Source of the DNA: Achromobacter sp. UMC46
GTDB taxonomy: Bacteria; Pseudomonadota; Gammaproteobacteria; Burkholderiales; Burkholderiaceae_B
Reading direction: 5' to 3'
Assembly: GCF_014170335.1 (NCBI RefSeq)
Contig: NZ_LZZS01000023.1
Coordinates: forward strand, 1-64,000
Length of the DNA stretch: 64,000 nucleotides
The number at the start of each line of letters is the position of its first letter. Within the stretch, counting starts at the first letter, position 1. Of this stretch, positions 7,844 to 16,009 are shown piece after piece. The notes under the pieces were generated by a model. It was given only the letters and a program-made list of their open reading frames with translations. It made no database searches and had not been told where the DNA came from. A program made the translations under genes and the position numbers.

Positions 7844-8212
7844 TCAGTCTTTCATCTGCGCGCCGCAGGCGCGGATCCAGGCCGCTTTCATGTCAGCCAG
7901 GTCGTCGGACGCGCGGGTCAGCGTCTTGACGACCTGATCCGAGAACGCCACGCCCTGGCGGCGGCAGGCTTCGAAATCGTCGCTGAGCGCAAAGCGGGCA
8001 TCCAGCAAGTCCAGGCGGCCTTGGCACAGGTCGCGATTCAGTTGCAGATCGTTGGACGCTTCCCGCGTGCGCTGGATGTCTTGCGCGCGCTTGACGCTGG
8101 CCAGCCCGGCGTCGATCCGGGCCACGCAGTCGTCTGCGGCCTGCGCGGATGCGCCCGCGCATGCGGCGATGATCAGGAAGGCGGCCAGGGGCCGGCGGTG
8201 CAATGCTGCCAT
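7844..8212 (-). CDS. Hypothetical secreted protein
   Basis: 122 residues from MAALHRRPLAAFLII, a clear Sec signal peptide with probable cleavage after ASAQA. The mature part is small, helical and contains four cysteines spread over its length (DDCVARID, RDLCQGR, FEACRRQ, RACGAQ), suggesting two disulfides in the periplasm. The pattern recalls LprI-like small periplasmic proteins, but no firm family match can be made. It is convergent with the aminotransferase gene, and the two coding regions abut without a gap. The longer frame to 8323 is rejected because the signal peptide would then be internal. Confidence 0.65.
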   Translation of the reverse strand: MAALHRRPLAAFLIIAACAGASAQAADDCVARIDAGLASVKRAQDIQRTREASNDLQLNRDLCQGRLDLLDARFALSDDFEACRRQGVAFSDQVVKTLTRASDDLADMKAAWIRACGAQMKD

Positions 8213-8450
8213 GCGGTGAACCTTGGTGTTGCGCTGAAGATGGTTCGCATCATAACTGCTGCGAAACCCCCTTCCCATGTTGCGGCGCGGGTGTCGCCAC
8301 TGCATGGAAAACCAGTATGGCAAATCGCCTGAACACGTCTACCATCGCTAACAGGTCAATGATCCCGAAGATCCAATCCGGCAAGAGAATTGGACACGCA
8401 TCCGGCTGAAGTTCTGTTTTATCAACACGTTACGTTGGAGATGAAAGAGA

Positions 8451-9680
8451 ATGGCGAATACGCTCATCCAAGTCGATCTGGACCAGTCCCCGTACGAGAA
8501 CAAGCAGATCCATAACCGATGGCATCCCGACATCCCGATGGCGGTGTGGGTCAAGCCCGGCGACGATTTCGTGCTGGAAACCTATGACTGGACCGGCGGC
8601 GCGATCAAGAACGACGACAGCGCCGACGACGTGCGCGACGTGGACCTGTCCACGGTGCACTTCCTGTCGGGCCCCGTGGGCGTGGAAGGCGCCGAACCCG
8701 GCGACCTGCTCGTCGTGGACTTGCTGGACATCGGCGCCAAACCCGACAGCCTGTGGGGGTTCAACGGTTTCTTCAGCCGCAACAACGGCGGCGGTTTCCT
8801 GACCGAACATTTTCCGCATGCGCAGAAATCCATTTGGGATTTCCATGGCATGTTCACCTCGTCGCGCCATATTCCGGGCGTGAATTTCGCGGGCCTGATC
8901 CACCCCGGCCTGATCGGCTGCCTGCCCGACAAGAAGTTGCTGGACACGTGGAACCGGCGCGAGCAGGCGCTGATCGACACCAATCCCAACCGCGTGCCGC
9001 CGCTGGCGAATCCGCCGGCGCCCAAGACGGCGCACATGGGCGCGTTGCAAGGCGCCGAACGCGATAAGGCCGCAGGCGAAGGCGCACGCACCGTGCCGCC
9101 GCGCGAACACGGCGGCAACTGCGACATCAAGGATTTGTCGCGCGGCGCGCGCGTTTTCTTCCCGGTCTACGTGAAGGGCGGCGGGCTGTCCGTGGGCGAT
9201 CTGCACTTCTCGCAAGGCGATGGCGAGATCACCTTCTGCGGTGCCATCGAAATGGCGGGCTGGGTGCATATGCGCGTGACGCTGATCAAGGGCGGCATGG
9301 AGAAGTACGCCATCAAGAACCCCATTTTCAAGCCCAGCCCGATCACGCCCGCCTACAAGGACTACCTGATCTTCGAAGGCATCTCGGTGGACGAGACGGG
9401 CAAGCAGCATTACCTGGACGTGAACGTGGCGTACCGGCAGGCTTGCCTGAACGCCATCGAATACCTGAAGAAGTTCGGCTATTCGGGCGCACAGGCCTAT
9501 TCGCTGCTGGGTTGCGCGCCGGTGCAGGGGCATATCAGCGGGGTGGTCGATATCCCCAACTCTTGCGCCACGCTTTGGCTGCCGACCGAGATCTTCGATT
9601 TCGACATCCAGCCGTCGGCGTCCGGCCCGATCAAGCACATCAAGGGCGGGGTGGACATGCCGCTGTCGCGCGACCGCTAG
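8451..9680 (+). CDS. fmdA: Formamidase FmdA (acetamidase/formamidase family)
   Basis: Cytoplasmic amidase hydrolysing formamide (or acetamide) to ammonia and the acid. 409 residues, the normal length of the family. Diagnostic stretches include TLIQVDLDQSP at the N-terminus, GPVGVEGAEPGDLLVVD, FAGLIHPGLIGCLP, PREHGGNCDIKDL (a zinc-site region) and GDGEITFCGAIE. GGAGATGAAAG upstream serves as ribosome binding site. It is followed after 9 bases by fmdB, the classical amide-utilisation pair, and a terminator ends the unit. No amide porin or transporter is seen next to it. Role: nitrogen scavenging. Confidence 0.93.
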   Translation: MANTLIQVDLDQSPYENKQIHNRWHPDIPMAVWVKPGDDFVLETYDWTGGAIKNDDSADDVRDVDLSTVHFLSGPVGVEGAEPGDLLVVDLLDIGAKPDSLWGFNGFFSRNNGGGFLTEHFPHAQKSIWDFHGMFTSSRHIPGVNFAGLIHPGLIGCLPDKKLLDTWNRREQALIDTNPNRVPPLANPPAPKTAHMGALQGAERDKAAGEGARTVPPREHGGNCDIKDLSRGARVFFPVYVKGGGLSVGDLHFSQGDGEITFCGAIEMAGWVHMRVTLIKGGMEKYAIKNPIFKPSPITPAYKDYLIFEGISVDETGKQHYLDVNVAYRQACLNAIEYLKKFGYSGAQAYSLLGCAPVQGHISGVVDIPNSCATLWLPTEIFDFDIQPSASGPIKHIKGGVDMPLSRDR

Positions 9681-9689
9681 GAGACGACG

Positions 9690-10022
9690 ATGCCCATGTA
9701 CGACTATGCCTGCGGCGATTGCGGCGAATTCGCCGCCTTGCGGCCGCTGGCGCAATGGCGCGATCCGGCGGGCTGCCCGCAATGCGGCGCGATGTCTGGC
9801 CGCATCATCGGCGGGGCGCCTGCGATATCGGCGTTATCTTCCGCCGTGAACCGGGCACGCGCCGCCAATGAGCGCAGCGCGAACGAGCCGCGCAGTTCGC
9901 GGTCGGGCCACGGCATGAATTGCGGATGTTGTTCCGGCGGGCGCGCGTCCGGCAAGACGCGCACCGCGCCGGACGGGGCGAAATCATTCGCGGGCGCCAG
10001 GCCTTGGATGATCAGCCACTAG
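9690..10022 (+). CDS. fmdB: FmdB-family zinc-ribbon protein
   Basis: 110 residues. The N-terminal FmdB zinc ribbon is clear: MYDYACGDCGEF, then GCPQCGAM, giving two CxxC pairs for one zinc. A low-complexity, arginine/serine-rich tail follows, with a second cysteine cluster (MNCGCCSGG). FmdB proteins are putative regulators encoded next to formamidase. The gene is probably co-transcribed with fmdA (9-base gap, GGAGACGACG before the ATG). Confidence 0.85.
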   Translation: MPMYDYACGDCGEFAALRPLAQWRDPAGCPQCGAMSGRIIGGAPAISALSSAVNRARAANERSANEPRSSRSGHGMNCGCCSGGRASGKTRTAPDGAKSFAGARPWMISH

Positions 10023-10045
10023 ACAGGCGAGGCAGCCGTCAAGCA

Positions 10046-10071
10046 AAGGGCCGGATTGTCCGGCCCTTTTT
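10046..10071 (+). terminator. Rho-independent terminator after fmdAB
   Basis: A strong GC stem AAAGGGCCGGA / TCCGGCCCTTT with a 3-base loop, followed by more T residues, 24 bases after the fmdB stop and just before the convergent gene's end. Confidence 0.88.
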
Positions 10072-10091
10072 CGTGGTGGAGGCGCGACCCG

Positions 10092-10829
10092 TCAAGCCTC
10101 AAGCGGCGCGACCGCGGCGCCCTGGATCTTGTGCCGCGCCAACGCGTCGGCGACGAATCCCGACTTCTTCATGGCTTCGACAAAGGCGGCCAGATAGGCG
10201 CTGGCCTTGTCGCCACGGCTCTTGGGCACGCCCATCGCCTGGCGGATCAGCATGAAGTGGCCGTCCAGCAGGCGCAGTCCGCCCAAGCGCTGCGCGTCGC
10301 CTTCCAGCTGTTGCTTCACGCCCGCGGCCACTTCCATGTTTTCTTTCAGGAACGTGTCGACGACGGCCGGGGACGTGGGCGCGCGGAAGATCTCGGCCTG
10401 CTTCAATTCGCGGGTCAGGTACAGGTCATAGGCACTGCCTTTGCCGACCACTACGCGCAGGCCCTTGCTGTCGACCTGGTCCATCGCGGTGATGGGGGAA
10501 TCCTGGCGCACCAGATAGGCGCCTTCGATCACCACATAGGGTGCGGTGAACGCGATCTGTTCGCCACGCAGCGGGTCGATGGCGAAGAAGCCGACGTCAG
10601 CCTGTTCGGCGGCCACCGCGTTGACGGATTCGCCGGCAGACTTGAATACCACCAGCTCCAGTTTCACGTCCAGGCGCCGCGCCAGTTCCGTGGCCAGGTC
10701 CACCGACACGCCGCCGGGCAAACCGGTGGCGGGGTCGGCGTTGGCAAGGATGGGATTGCCCAGGTTGATGGACGCGCGCAGCGTTCCGTTGGGGGCGAAG
10801 GCGGAGAGCAGCTCGTGGTCGGTCTTCAT
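10092..10829 (-). CDS. Amino-acid ABC solute-binding-like protein without signal peptide
   Basis: 245 residues of the SBP_bac_3 fold (type II periplasmic binding protein, polar amino acids). Recognisable segments are TLRASINLGNP, GVSVDLATELARRL, ADVGFFAIDPLR, AFTAPYVVIEGAYLV and VGKGSAYDLYLTR. The start has a good AAGGAAG site 5 bases upstream, yet the first residues MKTDHELLSAFAPNG carry no signal peptide and none can be gained upstream. The protein should therefore stay in the cytoplasm. No permease or ATPase gene is nearby. It could be a cytoplasmic sensor or an enzyme-like derivative of the fold; transport is doubtful. Confidence 0.8.
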   Translation of the reverse strand: MKTDHELLSAFAPNGTLRASINLGNPILANADPATGLPGGVSVDLATELARRLDVKLELVVFKSAGESVNAVAAEQADVGFFAIDPLRGEQIAFTAPYVVIEGAYLVRQDSPITAMDQVDSKGLRVVVGKGSAYDLYLTRELKQAEIFRAPTSPAVVDTFLKENMEVAAGVKQQLEGDAQRLGGLRLLDGHFMLIRQAMGVPKSRGDKASAYLAAFVEAMKKSGFVADALARHKIQGAAVAPLEA

Positions 10830-10933
10830 GGCTTCCTTGGGGTGGGGGCCGCGCGGCGGGCCGCTGGCGATTCCAGAAGAATAGCCGGAAGCGCCGGGCT
10901 TGCGCGATGCCCTTGTGGGGGCAGGGGCGTTGC

Positions 10934-11359
10934 CTATTGCGCGCGCCGCAGCACGTAGTGAGGAGCCAGCGGGCCGGTCGGGCGCGTGCCGTCGCGGTAC
11001 AGCATGGTCACCTGGTTTTCACCGACGAAGTAGCGCTGGCTGTCGCCGGAGGCGTCCAGCCGGATGGTGCTGCCGTCGGATTCCCAGCTGAAGGTGCCGG
11101 TGACGATTTCGGGCTGCGGTTCGCGGTCCAGGTACTGGGTCTGGCGTTCGTAGCGGTCGTCCTTCAGCAAGGTCAACCGGGTCTTGATGCCGGGGCAATC
11201 GGCGCAGGGCAGGGTGCCGTCGTAGCTGCCGGGCCAATCCAGCGCATTGCGCGCAGTGTGGCCGTCGGCCGGCGTGTCGCGGGCGTTGTTAGCGTTGAAG
11301 GGGGCGCAGCCGGCAAGCAGGGCAAGGCTCAGGGTGCAGGTCAGAGTGGTTCTCATCAT
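10934..11359 (-). CDS. NlpE-like envelope lipoprotein
   Basis: About 141 residues. Lipoprotein signal LSLALLAGC gives lipidation at the cysteine, so it is probably anchored to the outer membrane. The mature domain matches the NlpE N-terminal (DUF-type copper resistance) fold: WPGSYDGTLPCADCPGIKTRLTLL with the CxxC motif, YERQTQYL, and a final YVLRRAQ. NlpE activates the Cpx envelope-stress response in enterics and is linked to copper and adhesion. The C-terminal OB domain of full NlpE is absent, as in many beta- and gammaproteobacterial homologues. CAGGAG upstream sets the start at one of two adjacent ATGs. Confidence 0.82.
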   Translation of the reverse strand: MMRTTLTCTLSLALLAGCAPFNANNARDTPADGHTARNALDWPGSYDGTLPCADCPGIKTRLTLLKDDRYERQTQYLDREPQPEIVTGTFSWESDGSTIRLDASGDSQRYFVGENQVTMLYRDGTRPTGPLAPHYVLRRAQ

Positions 11360-11497
11360 GGCGAGCTCCTGGTGGGAAAACGGGTCCACGATACGGACAG
11401 TGTCCGGGGCATGCTGAAACGGGATGTAAAGTGCGGGGGAATCTGCGCTACGCTAGCCCTCATCTCCCGCCCGACCCGCGCACGCAACCGAGCCATC

Positions 11498-11557
11498 ATG
11501 ACGAAACCAAAAGGTGAACTCCGCTACACCGACCCTCGCATCGCGTGCCTCCGATGA
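11498..11557 (+). CDS. Possible 19-codon leader ORF coupled to the GST gene
   Basis: ATG at 11498 opens a 19-codon frame (MTKPKGELRYTDPRIACLR) whose TGA overlaps the ATG of the glutathione transferase gene (ATGA at 11554-11557). This overlap would couple the translation of the two. There is no strong ribosome binding site and nothing to show the peptide is made, so this is a suggestion only. Confidence 0.3.
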   Translation: MTKPKGELRYTDPRIACLR

Positions 11558-12219
11558 GTGCCGCTGCCGGCAAGACGACGATCTGGGGGCGGCGCAGTTC
11601 CTTCAATGTGCAGAAGGTGCTGTGGCTGGCGGATGAGTTGGGCCTGGACTATGAGCACGTGCCCGCAGGCGGGCAGTTCGGCCTGTTGGAATCGCCGGAA
11701 TTCCTGCGCATGAATCCGCACGGCAAGGTGCCGGTGCTACGCGACGAAGACGCGACCGTCTGGGAGTCGCACGCGATCCTGCGGTATCTGGCGGCGCGCC
11801 ACGGCGGCCCCGCGTTCTGGCCCGGCCAGCCTGCGGCGCGCGTCCGTGCCGACGGCTGGATGGATTGGGCGCAGACCATGTTGCAGCCCGCCTTCCTGGC
11901 AGGTGTGTTCTGGGGCTACTACCGCACGCCCGAGGCGCAACGCGATGCGGCCGCCATCGCGCGCAGCCTCGACGCCACGCATGCCTGCCTGAGCAAGCTG
12001 GACGAGGCGCTGGCCGATCAGCCTTATCTGAACGGGCAGGCGCTAAGCCTGGCGGATGTGCCTGCCGCGACGGCGCTGTACCGCTATTACGAGTTGGACA
12101 TCCCGCATCCACCCCTGCCGCACGTGCGCGCCTGGTATGAACGGTTGCAGGCACGGCCTGCGTATCGTCAACATGTGATGCTGCCGTTCGGCGAATTGCG
12201 GGGACGGCTGGAATTCTGA
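11554..12219 (+). CDS. Glutathione S-transferase family protein
   Basis: 221 residues with the two-domain GST architecture. The thioredoxin-like N-domain starts IWGRRSSFNVQKVLWLADEL, where the serine pair sits at the glutathione-activating position. NPHGKVPVLRDEDATVWESHAILRYLA contains the cis-Pro and the ES glutathione-binding pair. The helical C-domain contains LNGQALSLADVPAATALYRYYE, the conserved N-capping region. Cytosolic; conjugation or reduction of electrophiles is likely but the substrate is unknown. The start is the ATG at 11554, which overlaps the stop of a tiny upstream frame. An in-frame GTG at 11545 is the alternative. Confidence 0.9.
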   Translation: MSAAAGKTTIWGRRSSFNVQKVLWLADELGLDYEHVPAGGQFGLLESPEFLRMNPHGKVPVLRDEDATVWESHAILRYLAARHGGPAFWPGQPAARVRADGWMDWAQTMLQPAFLAGVFWGYYRTPEAQRDAAAIARSLDATHACLSKLDEALADQPYLNGQALSLADVPAATALYRYYELDIPHPPLPHVRAWYERLQARPAYRQHVMLPFGELRGRLEF

Positions 12220-12267
12220 TGGACGCAGTAGGGTAGACTTCCCCGCACCCTTTGAACGTGGATAGCC

Positions 12268-12819
12268 ATGACAACCGCTTTGATCGTGATCGACGTGCAG
12301 CGCGCCTTGTTTGAAACGTCGCCACCGCCTGCCGACGCCGAGCAGGTGCTGGGCCGCATCAACGACCTGACCGGCCGTGCGCACGCGGCCGGCGTGCCGG
12401 TGATCTATGTGCAGCACGAAAGCCCCGGTAGTCCGCTTTCGCCCGGCCAGCCCGGCTGGGAGCTGGACACGCGCCTGACGCCGTCGCCCGAAGACGCCCG
12501 TGTGCGCAAGACAACGCCCGATTCGTTCCAGGGCACGACTTTGGGCCAGACGCTGGCTGCTGCGGGCGTGACGGAACTGGTCGTGTGCGGCTACGCCTCG
12601 GAGTTCTGCGTGGATACCACCGTGCGTCGCGCGGCAGGACTGGGCTTGCCGGTCACGCTGGCCGCCGATGCCCACACCACGCAAGACAAGGCGCACGCGC
12701 CGGGCGCGCAGATCCGCGCGCACCACAACGCCACGCTGTCCGCGATATCCAGCTTCGGCGTGAAGATCGCGGCCGTGCCGGCCGCCGACATCGTCTTTAC
12801 CGCAGCCGCGCCCCGCTAA
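12268..12819 (+). CDS. Isochorismatase-like cysteine hydrolase
   Basis: 183 residues of the isochorismatase/nicotinamidase superfamily. The catalytic triad is visible as D9 (ALIVIDVQ), K81 (RVRKTTPDSF) and C114 (GYASEFCVDTT), with the cis-peptide-type stretch ELVVCGYASEF. Such enzymes hydrolyse amides or C-N bonds in small metabolites. The short sequence resembles the generic YcaC/isochorismatase group, not PncA, because the zinc-binding His set of nicotinamidases is lacking. It stands alone, 49 bases after the GST gene, and may share its transcript. Confidence 0.88.
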   Translation: MTTALIVIDVQRALFETSPPPADAEQVLGRINDLTGRAHAAGVPVIYVQHESPGSPLSPGQPGWELDTRLTPSPEDARVRKTTPDSFQGTTLGQTLAAAGVTELVVCGYASEFCVDTTVRRAAGLGLPVTLAADAHTTQDKAHAPGAQIRAHHNATLSAISSFGVKIAAVPAADIVFTAAAPR

Positions 12820-12837
12820 GGCGGCGCTTCCCCTTCG

Positions 12838-13071
12838 ATGGATCCTGAACTCCTTCAACTGCTGGTCACCCGCGAGATGCCTTTCGGCAAGTACAAGGGG
12901 CGGCTGATCGCCGACCTGCCCGGGCCGTATCTGGCCTGGTTCGCGCGCGAGGGGTTTCCTTCCGGTGAACTGGGGCGCTTGCTGGCCTTGATGCATGAAC
13001 TGGACCACAACGGCTTGTCGTCGTTGCTGGCGCCGTTGCGCAAATCCCGGCCCGCCGCGCCCAAGGCATAG
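12838..13071 (+). CDS. DUF3820 family protein
   Basis: 77 residues. The conserved core is MPFGKYKGRLIADLPGPYLAW followed by REGFPSGELGRLLALMHEL, the DUF3820 signature, a family also labelled 'putative quorum-sensing-regulated virulence factor' in Pseudomonas. Cytoplasmic, no cysteines. It starts 19 bases after the isochorismatase-like gene, so probably the same transcript. Function unknown. Confidence 0.8.
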   Translation: MDPELLQLLVTREMPFGKYKGRLIADLPGPYLAWFAREGFPSGELGRLLALMHELDHNGLSSLLAPLRKSRPAAPKA

Positions 13072-13226
13072 CGCCGGCGTGCGAAACGGCGGGAAACATC
13101 TCTGCTTGCCGCTGTAGCGTCTTGGCACGCCGCCGGCTGGCGGGGGGCGCTACGATAAGGCGATTCGCCCGGAGCGGGCCGCTGCCGTTGCGCGCCAGGG
13201 CGATTGCTTATCGAAGAGAGGTCGCG

Positions 13227-13556
13227 ATGAAAAAAAACACCCTTTCCGCCTTCCTGTTCGCCGCCTTGTGCGCGGCCGGCGCCGCGCAGGCGCAGGACGG
13301 CGTGCCGACGACGCGGGAATACCAATATCCCAGTTTGCCTTCCAAGGACGGCAGCCAGTCGCCGCCGTCCACCTTGCGCATGACGGTCACGCCGGCGCCG
13401 GGCGACGCGCCCGCCGTCATCCGGGATTCGGCGGAAAGCCAGGCCCAGTATGAGCGTTGCCGTACGGTCTCGGACCGTGCCGCGGTGTCGAACGCGCAGA
13501 TGCAGGCTGGCGTGACGCAATGCCTGAAAGAACTGGAGCAGCGCCGTCAGCAGTAA
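13227..13556 (+). CDS. Hypothetical secreted protein
   Basis: 109 residues. MKKNTLSAFLFAALCAAGAAQA is a textbook Sec signal peptide with cleavage after AQA, and GAAGAGAGG precedes the ATG. The mature part is polar, proline/serine-rich at first (SLPSKDGSQSPPSTL) and helical later, with two cysteines (ERCRTV, TQCLKEL). No family recognised. A longer frame from 13122 is rejected because it would bury the signal peptide. Likely periplasmic. Confidence 0.7.
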   Translation: MKKNTLSAFLFAALCAAGAAQAQDGVPTTREYQYPSLPSKDGSQSPPSTLRMTVTPAPGDAPAVIRDSAESQAQYERCRTVSDRAAVSNAQMQAGVTQCLKELEQRRQQ

Positions 13557-13656
13557 GGGCAGCGCCGCGGCGGGGCGGGGCGGGCGTGGCGCCGGCTTGA
13601 TCGGCGCGAAGCGAGTACACTTGTCCGCCGTTTTGCTATAAGCCCCAGAATTCTCC

Positions 13657-14910
13657 ATGATTTCCTCCGCATGCGGCGTCGACTTCGGTACGTCCAACTC
13701 CACCGTAGGCTGGAGCCGCCCCGACCAACGCGCGCTCCTCGCCCTGGAAGACGGCAAGACCACCTTGCCGTCGGCCATTTTTTTCCATGATGAAGACGCC
13801 GAAGTCAGCTTTGGCCGCGCCGCCATTTCCGACTACCTGGCGGGCTACGACGGGCGCCTGATGCGCTCGATGAAAAGCCTGCTGGGCAGTTCGCTGATCG
13901 ACGGGTCGACGGAAGTACAGGGGCGTTCGATCCCGTTCCGCGTGCTGCTGACGCGTTTCATCGCGGAATTGAAGCGGCGCGCCGAAACGGCTGCGGGGCG
14001 CGACTTCACGCGCGCCGTGCTGGGGCGGCCGGTCTTCTTCGTGGACGACAATTCCGCCGCCGACCAGACCGCTCAGGACACCCTGGGTGAAATCGCGCGC
14101 AGCGTCGGGTTCACCGACATCGAATTCCAGTTCGAGCCGCTGGCCGCCGCGTTCGATTACGAATCGCAGATCGACCGTGAAGAGCTGGTGCTGGTCATCG
14201 ACATCGGCGGCGGCACGTCCGACTTCTCGCTGATCCGCCTGGGGCCGGACCGTGCCGCCAAGGCCGACCGCCGCGAAGACATCCTGGCCTATGGCGGCGT
14301 GCATATCGGCGGGGTGGATTTCGACAAGCAACTGAGCCTGGCACACGTCATGCCTCTCTTGGGGCTGGGCAGCCAGTTGCGCAGCGGCAAGGACGTGCCG
14401 TCGACGCAGTACGGCAACCTGGCCTGCTGGCACACCATCAACCAGGCCTACACGCGCAAGGCCGCGGAACACTTTGCCTACATCCGCGCCGAAGCCGGCG
14501 ACCGCGAGAAGATCGACCTGCTGTTGAACCTGGTCAAGCAGCGCGCGGGCCATTGGGTAGCGGTGCAGGTCGAAGAAGCCAAGATCGCGCTGTCGGAAAC
14601 GCCGTTGGCCCGCATCGACCTGTCGCGCATCGCGCCGGAGCTGGGGGTCGACGTGACGCGCCCGTCGTTCGACGCCTGCGTAGGCCGCTTGATCGAAAAG
14701 GTCGAAACCACCGTCGGCGCGCTGCTGCGCGACGCCGGCGTGGCCACGGCCGATGTGGACACGGTGTTCTTCACCGGCGGCTCCAGCCGTGTGCCGCGCC
14801 TGCGCGAAACCGTGTCGGCGCTGGTGCCCGGCGCGCGCAGCGTGGAAGGCGACCTGTTCGGCAGCATCGGGGCCGGCCTGGCGCTGGACGCCCGCCGCAA
14901 GTTCGACTGA
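13657..14910 (+). CDS. yegD: Hsp70-family protein, YegD-like
   Basis: 417 residues, the short Hsp70 class with an actin-like ATPase domain but no peptide-binding domain of DnaK type. Phosphate 1 motif CGVDFGTSNSTVGW lies at the start. Phosphate 2/connector LVLVIDIGGGTSDFSLI lies near residue 180 and the adenosine motif FFTGGSSRVPRLRETV near 370. The EPLAAAFDYE segment matches the DnaK-type connect helix. E. coli YegD is the reference; its client and role are not established. Transcribed alone, convergent with the LysR gene 22 bases downstream. Confidence 0.9.
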   Translation: MISSACGVDFGTSNSTVGWSRPDQRALLALEDGKTTLPSAIFFHDEDAEVSFGRAAISDYLAGYDGRLMRSMKSLLGSSLIDGSTEVQGRSIPFRVLLTRFIAELKRRAETAAGRDFTRAVLGRPVFFVDDNSAADQTAQDTLGEIARSVGFTDIEFQFEPLAAAFDYESQIDREELVLVIDIGGGTSDFSLIRLGPDRAAKADRREDILAYGGVHIGGVDFDKQLSLAHVMPLLGLGSQLRSGKDVPSTQYGNLACWHTINQAYTRKAAEHFAYIRAEAGDREKIDLLLNLVKQRAGHWVAVQVEEAKIALSETPLARIDLSRIAPELGVDVTRPSFDACVGRLIEKVETTVGALLRDAGVATADVDTVFFTGGSSRVPRLRETVSALVPGARSVEGDLFGSIGAGLALDARRKFD

Positions 14911-14932
14911 CCGCGCCTGCGCGGCCTGCCCC

Positions 14933-15853
14933 TCAGGCTGCCAGCATCGCGGGCACCCGCGCCGCCAGCGCATCGATGGCGGTGCGCGTTTTGGACGGCA
15001 GGTAGCGCGCCTGCGGCCAGACCGCGTGCACTTCCTGGGCGGCCATCCGGTCGCCATGCATCAGCACATCCAATTCGCCCCTGCGCACGTAGTGGGTCAG
15101 CATCCAGCAAGGCAGCCAGGCGATGCCGGCACCCGCGATCGCGGCATCCGCGATGGCTTGCAGGTCGTCCAGCCGCAGCCTTGGCTGCACGCGCAGCTGG
15201 ATGACCTGGCCCTCCGCATCCTTCACTGCCCATCCCCGCTCCGTCCCGCCGTGCGAGTAGACGATGCCCGCGTGTTGCTTCAATTCGTCGATGCTCGTCG
15301 GGCGCCCGTGCGCCCGGATATACGCGGGAGACGCGCCGATTCCCATGGTCTGCATGCCCAGCCTGCGCGCCGCCAGGCTGGCGCTGTCGGGCAGGGCGCC
15401 CACGCGGATGCCCAGGTCGTAACCTTCTTCGATCAGGTCGACCACGCGGTCGTTGAACGAGATGTCCAGTTGAAGTTGCGGGTAGCGCATGGCCAGTTCG
15501 CGCAGGACCGGGGCAACGCAGTGCCGGCCGAACACCAGCGGCGCGCTGACCCGCAACCGCCCTTGGGGTTCGCGGCGCCCGCTGTCGAGTTCGGCTTCGC
15601 CAAGCTGCAATTCGGCCAGGGCGCGGATGCAGCGGTCGTAGTAGGCCTGGCCGTCCTCGGTCAGGCTTTGCTGGCGCGTGGTGCGGTGGAACAGCCGGAC
15701 GCCCAGCCGCGCCTCCAGCCGCGCAACCGACTTGCCGACGGCTGAACGCGTGAGGTTCAAGCGTCCGGCGGCCAGCGCGAAGCTGCCGGCCTCGACGGCC
15801 TGCACAAAGACTTCGACGCCGCCCAGCCTGTCATGGGTGAGCGATGTGGCCAT
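14933..15853 (-). CDS. LysR-family transcriptional regulator
   Basis: 306 residues from MATSLTHDRLGG. N-terminal winged HTH (FVQAVEAGSFALAAGRLNLTRSAVGKSVARLEARLGVRLFHRT) is followed by a LysR substrate-binding domain (GRLRVSAPLVFGRHCVAPVLREL). It is divergent from the alcohol-dehydrogenase-like gene 156 bases away, its probable target. The much longer open frame that runs on to 17149 is antisense to that gene and is not used: the LysR domain begins exactly at the ATG chosen here. Confidence 0.92.
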   Translation of the reverse strand: MATSLTHDRLGGVEVFVQAVEAGSFALAAGRLNLTRSAVGKSVARLEARLGVRLFHRTTRQQSLTEDGQAYYDRCIRALAELQLGEAELDSGRREPQGRLRVSAPLVFGRHCVAPVLRELAMRYPQLQLDISFNDRVVDLIEEGYDLGIRVGALPDSASLAARRLGMQTMGIGASPAYIRAHGRPTSIDELKQHAGIVYSHGGTERGWAVKDAEGQVIQLRVQPRLRLDDLQAIADAAIAGAGIAWLPCWMLTHYVRRGELDVLMHGDRMAAQEVHAVWPQARYLPSKTRTAIDALAARVPAMLAA

Positions 15854-16009
15854 GCTGCCTTCCTTGCCTGTATTGGCGCTTTGCGGGAACCATTGAAAGG
15901 AATCAAGGTTGACATTGTTGAACAGAATTCCGCATATCTTATCGGTACCCGGCCGCGCTGTCATCTGGCAGCCCGTAGCGGCCCGTCTCGAACCGAACAG
16001 GAGTCCACC

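Noticed and set aside
15905..15945. Sigma-70 promoter TTGACA before the alcohol-dehydrogenase-like gene
   Set aside because: The best -10 candidate gives a spacer of about 20 bases and a poor match, so it was not listed as a site.
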